A stretch of 64,000 nucleotides of DNA, taken from contig NC_037088.1 in NCBI RefSeq assembly GCF_002994745.2, positions 61,336,397-61,400,396 on the forward strand, in the 5' to 3' direction. Position 1 is the stretch's first letter. Every line of letters starts with the position of its first letter. This DNA comes from Rosa chinensis. Its lineage: Eukaryota > Streptophyta > Magnoliopsida > Rosales > Rosaceae. Below the pieces are notes generated by a model, which made no database searches, had not been told where the DNA came from, and saw nothing but the letters and a program-made list of their open reading frames with translations. Made by a program: the position numbers and the translations under genes. Below, in pieces: positions 22,354 through 34,400 of the stretch.

Positions 22354-24224
22354 TGATTATACTCATTTATATGCGTGTAATTATATCTAAAACACTAGAA
22401 TTAAGCTAATCCTCATGTTAATTAATATGTAATTAATCCATTTTTATTTACTTTGTAGAAAATAAGCGGAATTGCGGAAACGAGAGAAAATGGTGCTAAT
22501 TTGGAGCAAATTGGAGTTTCCGACAAAAGGACGAAAAAGTCAACGCGGGTCAACCGTAGTCAACACCATCAAGGGAGCGGAATCAAACCATCTCTGATAA
22601 TGTGTGGAAGTGCATTGAGGAAGAAGAGAAGAACGAAGAAAGATGAAGAAAAGAAGAAAGATGAAGAAAAGAAGAAAGGAGAAAGAAAAAGAAAAAGAAA
22701 AAGAAAAGGAAAAAAAAAAAAAAAATCTGAACTGTGCTGACGTCATGATGACGTCAGCAATAACATAATCAGCACATTTTTCTTTCCTTCCCACGTGCTG
22801 CTTCTTCTTTCTATTTTTATTACTTTTTTTTTCCCTTCTCCTATCCCGTGCTGCCACATGTCCATTTCCATCTCTTTTCCTCTTGTGCTAGACAACAGCC
22901 ACCGATTCTCTCTTCTCTCTCCATATATATATATATTCACACCCTAATTCTCTCTATCACACACGAAGACAGAACAGTAGCCGCACCAAAAAATAGAGGC
23001 AGCCCCTTTGGGCTGCTCTCTCTCCTCTCCTCTCCTCCTTCTCCTCCATTTTTAAATCTCTTACCATTTTCTCTCAAGATTGGAAGGATGAATTAAAGGT
23101 TTTCACTTTACTTCATCAAGGCTTCATCACCACAAGGGATTTTGACTTTGGTAAAGAGTGGGGACTTAATTTCAAGTTGGGTTCATATTTGCCTCTAGCA
23201 ATTTGTGAGCTTAGCTTGTGTTCCTTCTCTCCTCTATCATTTCTCTTAATTTCTTATGTATTTGATGATGTATTTGATAATGGGTTGTGAGTAGTTTAAT
23301 TTTGGGAGTTAGGGTTGTGAAGCCCTAACTCATCTTGTATAAATATTGATGCTTTAATTTTAATAAATGCAATTTTCATTGTGTATGCTTTAAATCCGAA
23401 TTTATTGGTCCTTAGAAGCATGTTTCTAGGCTTTGTCACCCTTTGAAATTATGTTGTGGGCAATTGTGATGGATAGATTGATAAATTGACAACTTATTGG
23501 TCTTGTTGCATCTAGGATTTAAGTGTGGTAACCATTAGCTAGCTTAATTGTAGCTAAGCTTGCTTGGGTCTCTATTATCTTGCTCTCTAGGCCTCTAATT
23601 TTGGATATTGCGGCCTTAATTAACCGGCGTAATGCCCAAATTAGAGAGTTGATTGTGGCCCTAACCGGCATAATCGATACACCGAAAGGATAATTGGTTT
23701 AGTAGCCTTAACCGGTACTAGATACGGGACTTGACACATATAGGAAATGCATGCATTTATGAAATTGGCACCAATATTTGCAAGATAGTTAGTGTGAATC
23801 ACCCGACACTCCCATGTTCCCATTAATTTGAAAATCAAAATTTAATTTCTTGCTTGATAATTAGTTGTTTGCTTTTATTTTAGTTTGCATTTAATTTCGT
23901 TAATTCCCAATTCAAAACTCCCAAACAAAATTCTACCTTCCATTGTGCATAACTCATTAGGGCTACAAGTTAGTGGCTTTGATTAGGCTTAGTGTGAGCT
24001 AAGCCGAGCATTGCCGAGGCTTGGTGCCTTGTAAATATTTTATTTTACTTTATTTTATTTTTATTTCTTTTCTTTTTCTTTTCTTTGTTTGCTAAGTGTC
24101 TTTATTTCCGATTACCCAAGGATTGTGGGTTAGCCACTAATCCCCGTGGTACGATAAACTTTGGGCATCATACTTCCCTATCTTGACAACGATACGTACG
24201 CTTGCGTAAATGTGTACCAAGTCA
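22354..24224 (+). repeat. 5' LTR of the young LARD-like element
   Basis: Contains the TGACGTCA palindrome (22736-22758), a TATATATATATAT box at about 22924-22936 and a purine-rich GAAAGAAAAAG tract. The short Lys/Arg-rich frame at 22501-22740 is a by-product of that tract. Confidence 0.92.
22736..22758. promoter_or_regulatory. Double TGACGTCA palindrome upstream of the LTR TATA box
   Basis: Two TGACGTCA octamers overlap in a palindrome of 11+1+11 bases with a single central G. TGACG pairs are the as-1 type target of TGA-class bZIP factors. It sits about 170 bases upstream of the LTR TATA run and is repeated unchanged in the other LTR (28780-28802). A role in LTR expression is inferred. Confidence 0.55.
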
Positions 24225-24225
24225 A

Positions 24226-24243
24226 TGGCGCCGTTGCCGGGGA
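24226..24243 (+). other. Primer-binding site, tRNA-Asp
   Basis: TGGCGCCGTTGCCGGGGA starts one base after the LTR and is complementary to the 3' end of plant tRNA-Asp, the primer used by Athila-type elements. Confidence 0.85.
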
Positions 24244-24446
24244 TTAGGGTTTAATAGCCTTAATCCCTTGGTGAATCGGTTCTTTAGGTCACTTTAGCAT
24301 ATTTTTATTTCTTTGTTATTAAAAAAAAAAAAAAGTTGGTTGTTTATTTTGTTTACTTACTTTCTAATTTTATATTTTCTAATTTTTTTTGGTTACTAAT
24401 CTCACTTGTGGAAACTCATAGGCATATATTTTTCTCATATTGAGCT

Positions 24447-25514
24447 ATGGATCGGTGGAACTATGGATGGGAAGACCCGTGGAGATATGAGCAAGAAAGT
24501 TTATATGGTGGAGATTATCAAGCTTATGAGCCTAGGAAGGAATTCGTTGAAGGACTACTAGCTCAATTGCAAGCCTCTCAAACTCTATTGCAAGCCTCCC
24601 AAGCTCGATTGCAAGCTTCTCAAGAGATGCTTATACATTCCAATGAGCAACTTAAGGCTAGTCTTGCACAAGAGCCACCCTTCACCATTTATGAGCATGA
24701 ATCTTTCTTTGACCAAATGGAGCCTAATTCAAGAGAAGAAGTATATTATGAGCATCATGAGCAAGAGTTGCCTATTCAAGATCGAGATGGTGATGTTCAT
24801 GAACAAGAAAGTGAGCTTGGTTATGAAAGTTCCGATGCAAGTGGGGTGAGTGACTACACTTCGGAGGAATTGGTGCAATATTGGGAATCTAATCTTCACA
24901 ATGAAGAGGAGGTATATGAAGTTGATTCCGAAGAGGATAGATTGACTAGTGAGGAAGATGTGGAGCTTGAAGACTTACACCATGATCCCTTAATCGTTGA
25001 GGTCGATATTCCCAAAGAGAAAGAGAGTCATTCAATACCTTGTGATGATGAAGAAATTGAAGAGCCAAGGACTTTCTCTCCTCCCACATCCATGGAGATC
25101 CATCATGAGCTTCCGAAGGTGGAGAGTAGGACATTGAGCACTTACATTCTTAATGAGAGGATTGGGATCAAGGTACTTTTACCTCCAAATCCACCATTAA
25201 GTGGCCAATGTTTCTACAATGAGGTGATGGATTGGAAAGGAAATGGAGCACTTGCACTCAACTTTTCCCATCACTCTCAAGAGCTTCTACCACCTATTTT
25301 TCCTATGAGCATCATTTCTACACCACTTTTGAAGGAGAAGGCAAGGTTGGCTCCTACAAGAATAATTGAGAAGAAGGGGAAGATTAAGAAGCTACACTTT
25401 TGGCCACCAATTGGAATATTCATAGTTAGCTCTTGGTCTTGCCTCTATGATATATCAAGGAGTCCCTTAGCCCCAAACAATAGGGTGGTCGCACTTGAGA
25501 AATATCCACCTTGA
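24447..25514 (+). CDS. Unknown 355-residue protein of the young non-autonomous retrotransposon
   Basis: I recognise no family. The ATG at 24447 is the first in the frame, 220 bases after the primer site, where gag would start. Residues 1-30 are rich in Trp, Tyr and Glu (WNYGWEDPWRYEQESLYGGD). Residues 35-70 carry a near-heptad repeat of LQASQ (LQASQTLLQASQARLQASQE), probably a coiled coil. Residues 90-210 are very acidic. The C-terminal third has a hydrophobic stretch (WPPIGIFIVSSWSCLYDI). There is no zinc knuckle, protease or RT motif. The frame is fully open in an element with near-identical LTRs, so it may still be expressed. It might package RNA as a gag substitute or be passenger sequence; neither is shown. 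Confidence 0.6.
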   Translation: MDRWNYGWEDPWRYEQESLYGGDYQAYEPRKEFVEGLLAQLQASQTLLQASQARLQASQEMLIHSNEQLKASLAQEPPFTIYEHESFFDQMEPNSREEVYYEHHEQELPIQDRDGDVHEQESELGYESSDASGVSDYTSEELVQYWESNLHNEEEVYEVDSEEDRLTSEEDVELEDLHHDPLIVEVDIPKEKESHSIPCDDEEIEEPRTFSPPTSMEIHHELPKVESRTLSTYILNERIGIKVLLPPNPPLSGQCFYNEVMDWKGNGALALNFSHHSQELLPPIFPMSIISTPLLKEKARLAPTRIIEKKGKIKKLHFWPPIGIFIVSSWSCLYDISRSPLAPNNRVVALEKYPP

Positions 25515-28385
25515 CAAGATCATGTTCTACATGGACCGGCAATGAAGTCCTTAAACAAAGCGCTCGCTAGGGAGGCAACCCTAGCACATCATTGGTAATA
25601 TTTCTTCCTTTAGTAGTTTACTTTTGCGGTGAATAAGGCTATTTGGCCATCTTTTTGGAGGATGGGAGGTGTCCGGAGTTGGAAATGTGAAGGAGAATTA
25701 ATTTGGTAGTGAGCAGTTTCTGTCTTGAAAATTCAGTTGAATTTGGGTGACTATAGCTTCTATTCTACATGTTATTTTGAGCTGAAATTTTTTGAAGCTA
25801 TTCTACTATATGTCTACTATTCTGTGCCAAAATTTGAGCCACTTTCATTCACTGGAGATCCTGTTATTTGATGGTCAATGCATGAGGGTCAGAACAGAGA
25901 TAGCTAATGTAGAGTGACTTTGAGAAGCTATACCCTCTACATATCAAGCTATTTGGAGCTAAAATTTTTCAGAGATGTATATTCACATGTCCTCTATACA
26001 CAGAAGAAACAGTTTTTGATTTTAACCTTCCTAGCTACAGATATTGTGTTCCAAGTGACAGAGGTCAGAAACAGGGCATAGCAGAAACTGCAGAACAGAT
26101 CAGTGAGTTTGGAGGCCAACGATTTTTGACTCATAATTAATTTTCAAGTGAAATTTTAACCAAAGGTAGCTTCATGAGTCTAGTTTTATATCCAGTTGGT
26201 CTCACCCTCTTTTCACCTCTGGAGCTTCAGATATTACAGTTTTGGTGACTGAGGGTCAGCAGAAAACTTCATGACAGATTGGCAAGTTTGACCAGCTTTA
26301 ATTTTCATTTTAATTGGAGATAGGTGGCTAACTTTATATGGATAGAAAGCTCTATGAGTCTACTTTCCATTTCAAGTGGCCTTACCTGATTATCACTTTC
26401 TGAGTATGAGCTATGGGCATTTGAAGACAGAAAGGTCATTGCTGGAAGTTTTCTGCACTCACTAGTTTTGTTCACTCGGGTTGGTTGGACTTCTTTGCAC
26501 TTCATTTCATCTTTGAAGGATAATCTATGGGCAGTTGTGGAGTGTGTTGGATGTGTTCAAGGCCATGATCTTAATGGAGGACCTTGTTCCTTATTCTTTG
26601 AAGTGGTTGTTGTGTGACGCATTGCTCTTTGGACACTATACATTTCTCAATGGAGTTGATCTTTCATGAGCCCCTAGAGCTAGCTTGGAGCATACGTTAA
26701 GGAAGTCAAGGCCTTATGCCTTGAGGTTGGTGTCTTATATTCTTCTTCTCCGAAGGTCATGAGCAATGAAGGGTCAACAAAGGGGGTTTTCGCATCTCTT
26801 CTCCGCATTTAGATTTCCATTTTCGTAGTTAAATTTTGTGCCTTCGCCCGGAATTCACTCTCATGCCTAAACCTAACATGGATTTAGCTTTTGAGCTCAT
26901 TTTACAACATTGAGGAAAATGTTGGTTTTAAGTATGGGGGTGAGGGCTCGGGCGCCCTATCAAAAAAAAAAAAAAATAGATTAGCTTTTTGTAATTATAT
27001 TTTAGTGGTTAATGCCTTTTCCAACCCCAATGACGAGCCATGGACTTAACTTGTTGTGATTGTGAATAGACTAAGCATGATCTAGGACTTTGAATTTGTT
27101 TTGTGATTAAGTGTATATGTGATCTATGCTTGACTATATGTGTGCACATAGCCTATGTTAGGTTCGTTCATCATAATTAGAGAAGCATATAGATTATTCG
27201 ATTAACTTGCATGCCCTTATTTGTGAGCTTTTGTGCCTATATCTATAGTGTATGCATCGTTCATTCACTTATTCTTTCATGTGTGTACAATTTCATGACA
27301 TTGTGTATCTAGAACTTGCTTGAGACCTCTCGAGGCTACTTGTAGCTTGCAACATGATAGAAAGGATGGAGGCATTAGGACTATATACCACCATGGCCAA
27401 AGAAGCATGTGCCCAACGATATTTACCACTAGATTGCCACTTTGAGCCTATTAATATATTTAGCCTTTTTGTTCATTTGCACCACAAATTCCTACCTAGC
27501 CTATACACTTTTATCCTACCATTCCATGGTAGTTGGTGAAGCGATTCGAGAGAATGACTTTATGTTTGAGTGCTTCCAAAGAAAAGAAAAGTCAAAAGTG
27601 TGAGGTTATAAAAGAATAAGTGTGGGGGTGAATGATATGTATAGAAAGGAAAGTTCTAAAAAAAAAAAAAAAGAGGTTTGTGCAAATAGAAATAAAGTTC
27701 AAGGAAAAGAAAAGTAGAAAAAAAAAAAAAAGGGTTGTGTGAAAAAAAAAAAAAAAAAAGTATTACATAGTATAGTAGTGTAGTGTGGGTTGTACATTGG
27801 GTTTAGAGTAAGTGAGTTAGCATTTGAAAGCAAAAGTCATATATCTCTACAAGAGAGAGTTGATTCACCGATTTCTATGGACTTTGTATTTCCTTATCCT
27901 TCATTTCTATTAGCCACTTGTCCTTAGCCCCATTACAACCAAATAAAAGACCTCTTAATCTTGAATGTTGTGAGCTACCTAGCGGAGATGAGATCGAAGA
28001 GCAAGCATATGGCGACGCATGTTGTGAAATTGCTTTTGAGTGAAACACATATAGCCCCTAAACACTTGAGCGGTAATATTTAGTGAACCTTTGTGAGTTT
28101 AGTGGGTTATGTCGGGTCTTCTATATGCCTATTTGATTGCGGTGGATTGATTTGACACATGAGTCAACACATGCATATACTTGAGCATTTCTTACATGTG
28201 CATCTTAATTGCCTTACAAATTTATAATTTCTATGTCATGCTTTGTCGAACTCATGGTCATCTACATAATTAGTTCTCTGAGGGTTATGGTTGGAAAGGC
28301 TAATACTACACTATCTTTATGTTTGTGAGTTATTAGATTTTCGGATTAAATTTCATTTAGTTTGCTTGAGGACAAGCAAAGTTCA
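25515..28385. other. Non-coding interior of the young LARD-like element
   Basis: No long ORF. Several A runs lie at 26960-26974 and 27658-27760. Phrases resembling the polypurine context occur at about 26908-26944 (AAGTATGGGGGTGAGG) and 27618-27634 (AAGTGTGGGGGTGAA), ahead of the real one. This resembles the long untranslated 3' region of Athila/Tat elements. Confidence 0.6.
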
Positions 28386-28397
28386 AGTGTGGGGGTG
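28386..28397 (+). other. Polypurine tract of the young LARD-like element
   Basis: GTGTGGGGGTG directly precedes the second LTR, after the typical TTGAGGACAAGCAAAGTTCA lead-in. Confidence 0.8.
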
Positions 28398-30272
28398 TGA
28401 TTATACTCATTTATATGCGTGTAATTATATCTAAAACACTAGAATTAAGCTAATCCTCATGTTAATTAATATGTAATTAATCCATTTTATTTTACTTTGT
28501 AGAAAATAAGCGGAATTGCGGAAACGAGAGAAAATGGTGCTAATTTGGAGCAAATTGGAGTTTCCGACAAAAGGACGAAAAAGTCAACGCGGGTCAACCG
28601 TAGTCAACACCATCAAGGGAGCGGAATCAAACCATCTCTGATAATGTGTGGAAGTGCATTGAGGAAGAAGAGAAGAACGAAGAAAGATGAAGAAAAGAAG
28701 AAAGATGAAGAAAAGAAGAAAGGAGAAAGAAAAAGAAAAAGAAAAAGAAAAGAAAAAAAAAAAAAAAAATCTGAACTGTGCTGACGTCATGATGACGTCA
28801 GCAATAACATAATCAGCACATTTTTCTTTCCTTCCCACGTGCTGCTTCTTCTTTCTATTTTTATTACTTTTTTTTTCCCTTCTCCTATCCCGTGCTGCCA
28901 CATGTCCATTTCCATCTCTTTTCCTCTTGTGCTAGACAATAGCCACCGATTCTCTCTTCTCTCTCCATATATATATATATTCACACCCTAATTCTCTCTA
29001 TCACACACGAAGACAGAACAGTAGCCGCACCAAAAAATAGAGGCAGCCCCTTTGGGCTGCTCTCTCTCCTCTCCTCTCCTCCTTCTCCTCCATTTTTAAA
29101 TCTCTTACCATTTTCTCTCAAGATTGGAAGGAGGAATTAAAGGTTTTCACTTTACTTCATCAAGGCTTCATCACCACAAGGGATTTTGACTTTGGTAAAG
29201 AGTGGGGACTTAATTTCAAGTTGGGTTCATATTTGCCTCTAGCAATTTGTGAGCTTAGCTTGTGTTCCTTCTCTCCTCTATCATTTCTCTTAATTTCTTA
29301 TGTATTTGATGATGTATTTGATAATGGGTTGTGAGTAGTTTAATTTTGGGAGTTAGGGTTGTGAAGCCCTAACTCATCTTGTATAAATATTGATGCTTTA
29401 ATTTTAATAAATGCAATTTTCATTGTGTATGCTTTAAATCCGAATTTATTGGTCCTTAGAAGCATGTTTCTAGGCTTTGTCACCCTTTGAAATTATGTTG
29501 TGGGCAATTGTGATGGATAGATTGATAAATTGACAACTTATTGGTCTTGTTGCATCTAGGATTTAAGTGTGGTAACCATTAGCTAGCTTAATTGTAGCTA
29601 AGCTTGCTTGGGTCTCTATTATCTTGCTCTCTAGGCCTCTAATTTTGGATATTGCGGCCTTAATTAACCGGCGTAATGCCCAAATTAGAGAGTTGATCGA
29701 TTGTGGCCCTAACCGGCATAATCGATACACCGAAAGGATAATTGGTTTAGTAGCCTTAACCGGTACTAGATACGGGACTTGACACATATAGGAAATGCAT
29801 GCATTTATGAAATTGGCACCAATATTTGCAAGATAGTTAGTGTGAATCACCCGACACTCCCATGTTCCCATTAATTTGAAAATCAAAATTTAATTTCTTG
29901 CTTGATAATTAGTTGTTTGCTTTTATTTTAGTTTGCATTTAATTTCGTTAATTCCCAATTCAAAACTCCCAAACAAAATTCTACCTTCCATTGTGCATAA
30001 CTCATTAGGGCTACAAGTTAGTGGCTTTGATTAGGCTTAGTGTGAGCTAAGCCGAGCATTGCCGAGGCTTGGTGCCTTGTAAATATTTTATTTTACTTTA
30101 TTTTATTTTTATTTCTTTTCTTTTTCTTTTCTTTGTTTGCTAAGTGTCTTTATTTCCGATTACCCAAGGATTGTGGGTTAGCCACTAATCCCCGTGGTAC
30201 GATAAACTTTGGGCATCATACTTCCCTATCTTGACAACGATACGTACGCTTGCGTAAATGTGTACCAAGTCA
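28398..30272 (+). repeat. 3' LTR of the young LARD-like element
   Basis: Copy of 22354-24224. The 4 extra bases come from a GATC-type duplication near 29696, and other differences are single bases. The TGACGTCA palindrome and TATA run are conserved. Confidence 0.92.
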
Positions 30273-30700
30273 CTAGCGCAAAGCCACCGGCGATGATGAT
30301 TCCCGGTCGGCCTGCGAAGTCGTCCAAGAGCCTTACCGCCTAAGAACTCGACCGGAGCTTCACTGCTTATTTCGACGGCGCGTGCAGCTTCTCGACCGAA
30401 GGATCCTTGAGGTCGACACGACGGCCACTGAACCAGCACACTGATCAGAGATTAAGAGTGAGGTGCATGTGTGAGAGAGTGTGAGAGAGAGAGAGAGAGA
30501 GAGATCTGAAAAAGTAAAGTCAATGAAGACGTGTTGTTGATAGGGGCTGGTGGCATGATTTGTAATTTATTTGTTTTTGCAGTCTAAAAGTATCGTGTCA
30601 CTGGTGGTTTGGGTAAGTGGACACAAACAAAAGTAGGTGGAGCGTTTGGGGAAATGTTGGGTCATATTTGGGTAAGTGGTCACAGCCCCTAAAAAAAAAG

Positions 30701-31589
30701 TAATTTTTAATAAATATATTGCCCTTTATTTTAATTTTATATTAGTCTATTTAGTCTTTCTATAAATTAGTAACTTGTAGGGTGAAAAAGCAGTTGACAG
30801 GGAGGCAATAGCCGCATCCTTAGTGATTTCAAGAAAAAATGTCTAGTTGTTGATTCTATTGATTGACTTTGATTGGAAGTGAAGCTCTAAAGTGATAGTT
30901 CTTCTTGAGCTAAATTGCATTTGGTGAATTAGGATTCTGTGATTTCTGTCATGATCGTTTATGAATTTTTTTGTTTTTTTTACACCGTCCTTTTGGATTG
31001 TTAACGGTATTCTAAAAATTTCCGAGACTCCGAGATTAATTCGCTAGGGGCCTAAACAGCCAACATGACATTGCAACTCCTCCCCTAACCATGTTTATAA
31101 TTCGAAGTAACTGTACTTTTATATACTTTATGAGTTTATTTTTATATTTTTATATTTTTTTTGAAAACCAACTGTATCTCAATGTAACTTTGCCTTTTTC
31201 TTCCTTTACTTTGGTATTTTGTTTTTTTGTTTTTTTTTCTTCTCTCCATTGATTAGGCTTCACTCTTTTCTTTTTAAAATGCAAGGGATGTGCTTCAGAA
31301 CCGATTGTCATTCGATAATCGACCTCCATCGTATGAGGTCGGGGTCGTTAATCAAGATGTTTGAAAATTTATCTGTCCATATAACCCAAATCACTATATA
31401 TGGATGAAATGACAACAAACAACTATATTAATAAAAGAAAAATGCTTACATTATTCCACTATTCCAAATTTACATTTTTAAATTTGGCAAATATAACAAT
31501 TTATAACTTGAATAATGGCCCACGTAAAGATGAATCAAGTGAGAGATTAGCTACATGAATAAATTGGCCTAATTAACTTTGTCATCTTC
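30701..31589. other. Intergenic DNA downstream of the P450 gene
   Basis: AT-rich, with T-rich tracts. I see no gene, RNA or delimited element. It should contain the P450 3' untranslated region next to 31590. Confidence 0.4.
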
Positions 31590-34362
31590 CTACATATCAG
31601 ATTTTTGAATGAGAATATGTACACCATTTCCAGGACCTACAATCATTTCGAAAGCAGGAGAGTGTCTGTATTTGGGAGAGAGAGAGAAAGTGAACTTGGA
31701 GATAATGAGGGAGAGGACAACCTTCAATTCTACCATAGCAAAGTTTTTGCCTAAACAGGTTCGAGGACCCAAACCAAAGGGGATATAGGCCTGAGGAAAT
31801 TTGCAAGCCTTAGAGACACCATCAATGAACCTCTCAGGTTTGAATTCATTTGCATCTTGTCCCCAAATCTCTGTGTCTCTGTGCAATGTTGGGATCAAAG
31901 TCCACATGCATAACCCTTTTGGAATGCTTATGTTTCCCACCTGGGTGTCTTCAAGTGCTTCTCTGGACACAAAAGCAGCTGGTGGGTATAGACGCATGAC
32001 TTCTTGAATCACCATATTCATCTGCAAGGTGTACAAATGCAGGTGTTAGCTTATACATTACAGACCCATGCATTCATTCTGTGGTCGCCTCTTTGAAGCA
32101 TTTTGTCAACACTGTCGGCCACTCCCATTCCACAAAAAAAATTTAATAAAGACGGGGAGCAAGGCTATATCTTAACTCCAAATCAACGAGAGAAATATAC
32201 TCGACGGGGGCAAGTATATTGCTCCAAAAACAATAGGCCAAGTGCATGATCGATCTTGTAGCACGAGAAGGAGCGTGTGAACTAACTTGACAAGCATTGT
32301 AACTAATAGATTAAATTTTGGGAGCGAATTAGCATCTAGACAAGCATTGTAACTAATTGGTTATTGTAATTCTTGAGATGAGAAACTTCATGTGAAGATA
32401 AAAGACTAAATGCACAGACTTGTACCGTTCTCAGTTGAGGGAGCGAATTAGCATCTAGCTGACCATCGGGGAAAACTTCTGCCAACTCGGTCCTGATTCG
32501 AGCTTGCCACTCGGGATGTAAAGAGAGTAGCATCAGACACCAAGAGGCAGCAGCACCAGTGGATTCGTGCCCTGCAAAGTAAATGTTCTTGCAGTTGTCA
32601 ACTATGAATCGCTTGGATGAATCCTTGCCTTTGCCTAGGCTTTGGTCATTCCTGGCTCCCACTAATAATGACTGCAGCAGATCCTTTTCCGACGAAGAAG
32701 CCTCTAACCCTTCTCGTTCGCGTTCTTTCACAGTTTCCCATATCAGTGACTCTATCTCTCTCTCTAAACAACTAATCTCCTTTTGCTTCTTAAACCCTCT
32801 GCATTACATTGTTAGAGTAGGTTAGGAACTTGTATCACACACAAAACAAAGTATACTAGTGTCATAGTAACTCCAGCTATTTACATACCCAAAATTAGAA
32901 AATGATCCAAAGAGGAAGGGTTGATGAGAAATTATTCCCTGAAGACTTCTAAGCTTGGAGAAAATCTCTTTGCCCTTAGAATAAGAACTGCCAAAACAAG
33001 CCCTCGAGATAACATCAGCTGAGAAATCCCTTAAATCCTTATCTACTTGAATCTCTGCTCTTGCACCTCCTTGTCCTTCAATACACTCCTCCCATTTTCT
33101 AAGCAATGGTTGCGCCGACTCCAACATCAACCCTACCATCGCCTGTCACGTTAAGAAATCAATCAGCAGAGAATCCGAAAAGTTACTCAAAGTTTTTGAA
33201 CTTGATTCTTTTACCTTGACTTTGTCTGTGAAGAACTCAGGTGCAACAATTTTTCTTTGTTGTGACCAAACAATGCCATTGGATCTGAGAATTCCATTTC
33301 CAAGCATGGGAGCAAGTCTCTTGCTTACATATGAAGGCTTACCTAAATCCAAACTAATACACTGGTTCATTTCCTTCACTAGCTCCGGTTGGTTCACATA
33401 TAAATGCTGCCTCATTCCTGTTGAATACGTGTAAATTAATCCTGCATAGTAGTTTCATTAATTTCTCAGGTCAATTCTTATGATTTGAGCAACATTAATT
33501 GATTTGAAAAGGGAACCAAAAATAAAAAAATATAAAAAAACATCTAGAAATTGTGATAGGCCAAGTTGGATCAGCTAGTTTTGGATTTTAATCTTATATG
33601 CGCAATTTCATTCATTATTCATTATAAACTAGTGAAACTAATTTTTGAGTCTCAAAAAATATATTATTTCATAAATTAGTTATTTGTCACAATGTTACCA
33701 TATCATTTCAAGTTCAAATAAGAAGTTTTCAGGTGTAAGAAATATGAATAAACAGAAACTTCATCCTAATCATTTAGAAGTATCCTATTAATCTAATAAT
33801 ATTTTGTTAAATGATTTAGATCAATGATAATACTCCCATTTTATATCAGATGTGGTCCTGTCTCTGTTCCAATCATCATTACTTTATAATACACGACATC
33901 GTATAATAGTTTCATTTCGTGGTTGTTGTAATCTAGTCCAGAACATTATTTAAAATTTTAAAGTAGATCATTATCTTGTTACTGTCATATTTTAATATTT
34001 TATTGTAATTGTGCAAAGTAACATGATTAGACAGTAACTAATTTAAATCCTATTGGGAATCTATTTGCAGAAGATCGACATTGACATTTGCATTGGGGTA
34101 CTGTTAACCTCACTAGTCAAACTAATTAAGCATCTTTAGTCATTATTTGTATTGGCCAAATCTCATTGACTCAGTCTAACCGCGATCAAGATCGAGTTGG
34201 CTTACCCTAAATAACTTATTACATTCATGTCTCCACAAATCACAGCTAGAAATCCTTACTTTCATATGAAATCCTTTGTTTTCCTGGCCAAAATTCGTTA
34301 AGAACTCTTCTGTCAACTTTTTCAAACATTACTGCTTGCAGAAAGGTGAAACCAGGTTTCTT

Positions 34363-34400
<38 letters not shown>

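Larger units (their letters stand above)
22354..30272 (+). mobile_element. Young non-autonomous LTR retrotransposon (LARD-like)
   Basis: Two LTRs of 1871 and 1875 bases differ by about four substitutions and one 4-base indel by eye. They begin TGATTATACTC, end CAAGTCA and are flanked by the 5-base duplication CTAGC (22349-22353, 30273-30277). A tRNA-Asp primer site and a GTGTGGGGGTG polypurine tract are present. The 4.2-kb interior has no gag, protease, RT or integrase, only one 355-codon ORF. The primer site, long LTRs and polypurine context are those of Athila/Tat-type gypsy elements, which would have to supply proteins in trans. Confidence 0.93.
21228..30689. mobile_element. GGGGGCAGTAG-family DNA element (copy B), split by an LTR retrotransposon
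   Basis: Element sequence is 21228-22353 and 30278-30689. The left end reads AAATGATCATTTACCCGATT and the right end GGGTAAGTGGTCACAGCCCC, which are inverted relatives. TAAAAAAAAAG occurs on both outer sides (21217-21227 and 30690-30700) and could be an 11-base or shorter duplication, though it is low complexity. Repeats of ATTATTGCCCCCCAGTA type fill 21500-21870. A PPR fragment lies at 21894-22252, and a GC-rich block of unknown origin at 30278-30440. Confidence 0.65.

Noticed and set aside
22501..22857. Lys/Arg-rich and Phe/Ser-rich ORFs in both LTRs of the young element
   Set aside because: They arise from the purine tract of the LTR; being present twice reflects LTR duplication, not coding selection.
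27354..27539. 61-codon ORF in the young element
   Set aside because: Lies in the non-coding 3' interior and has no motif.
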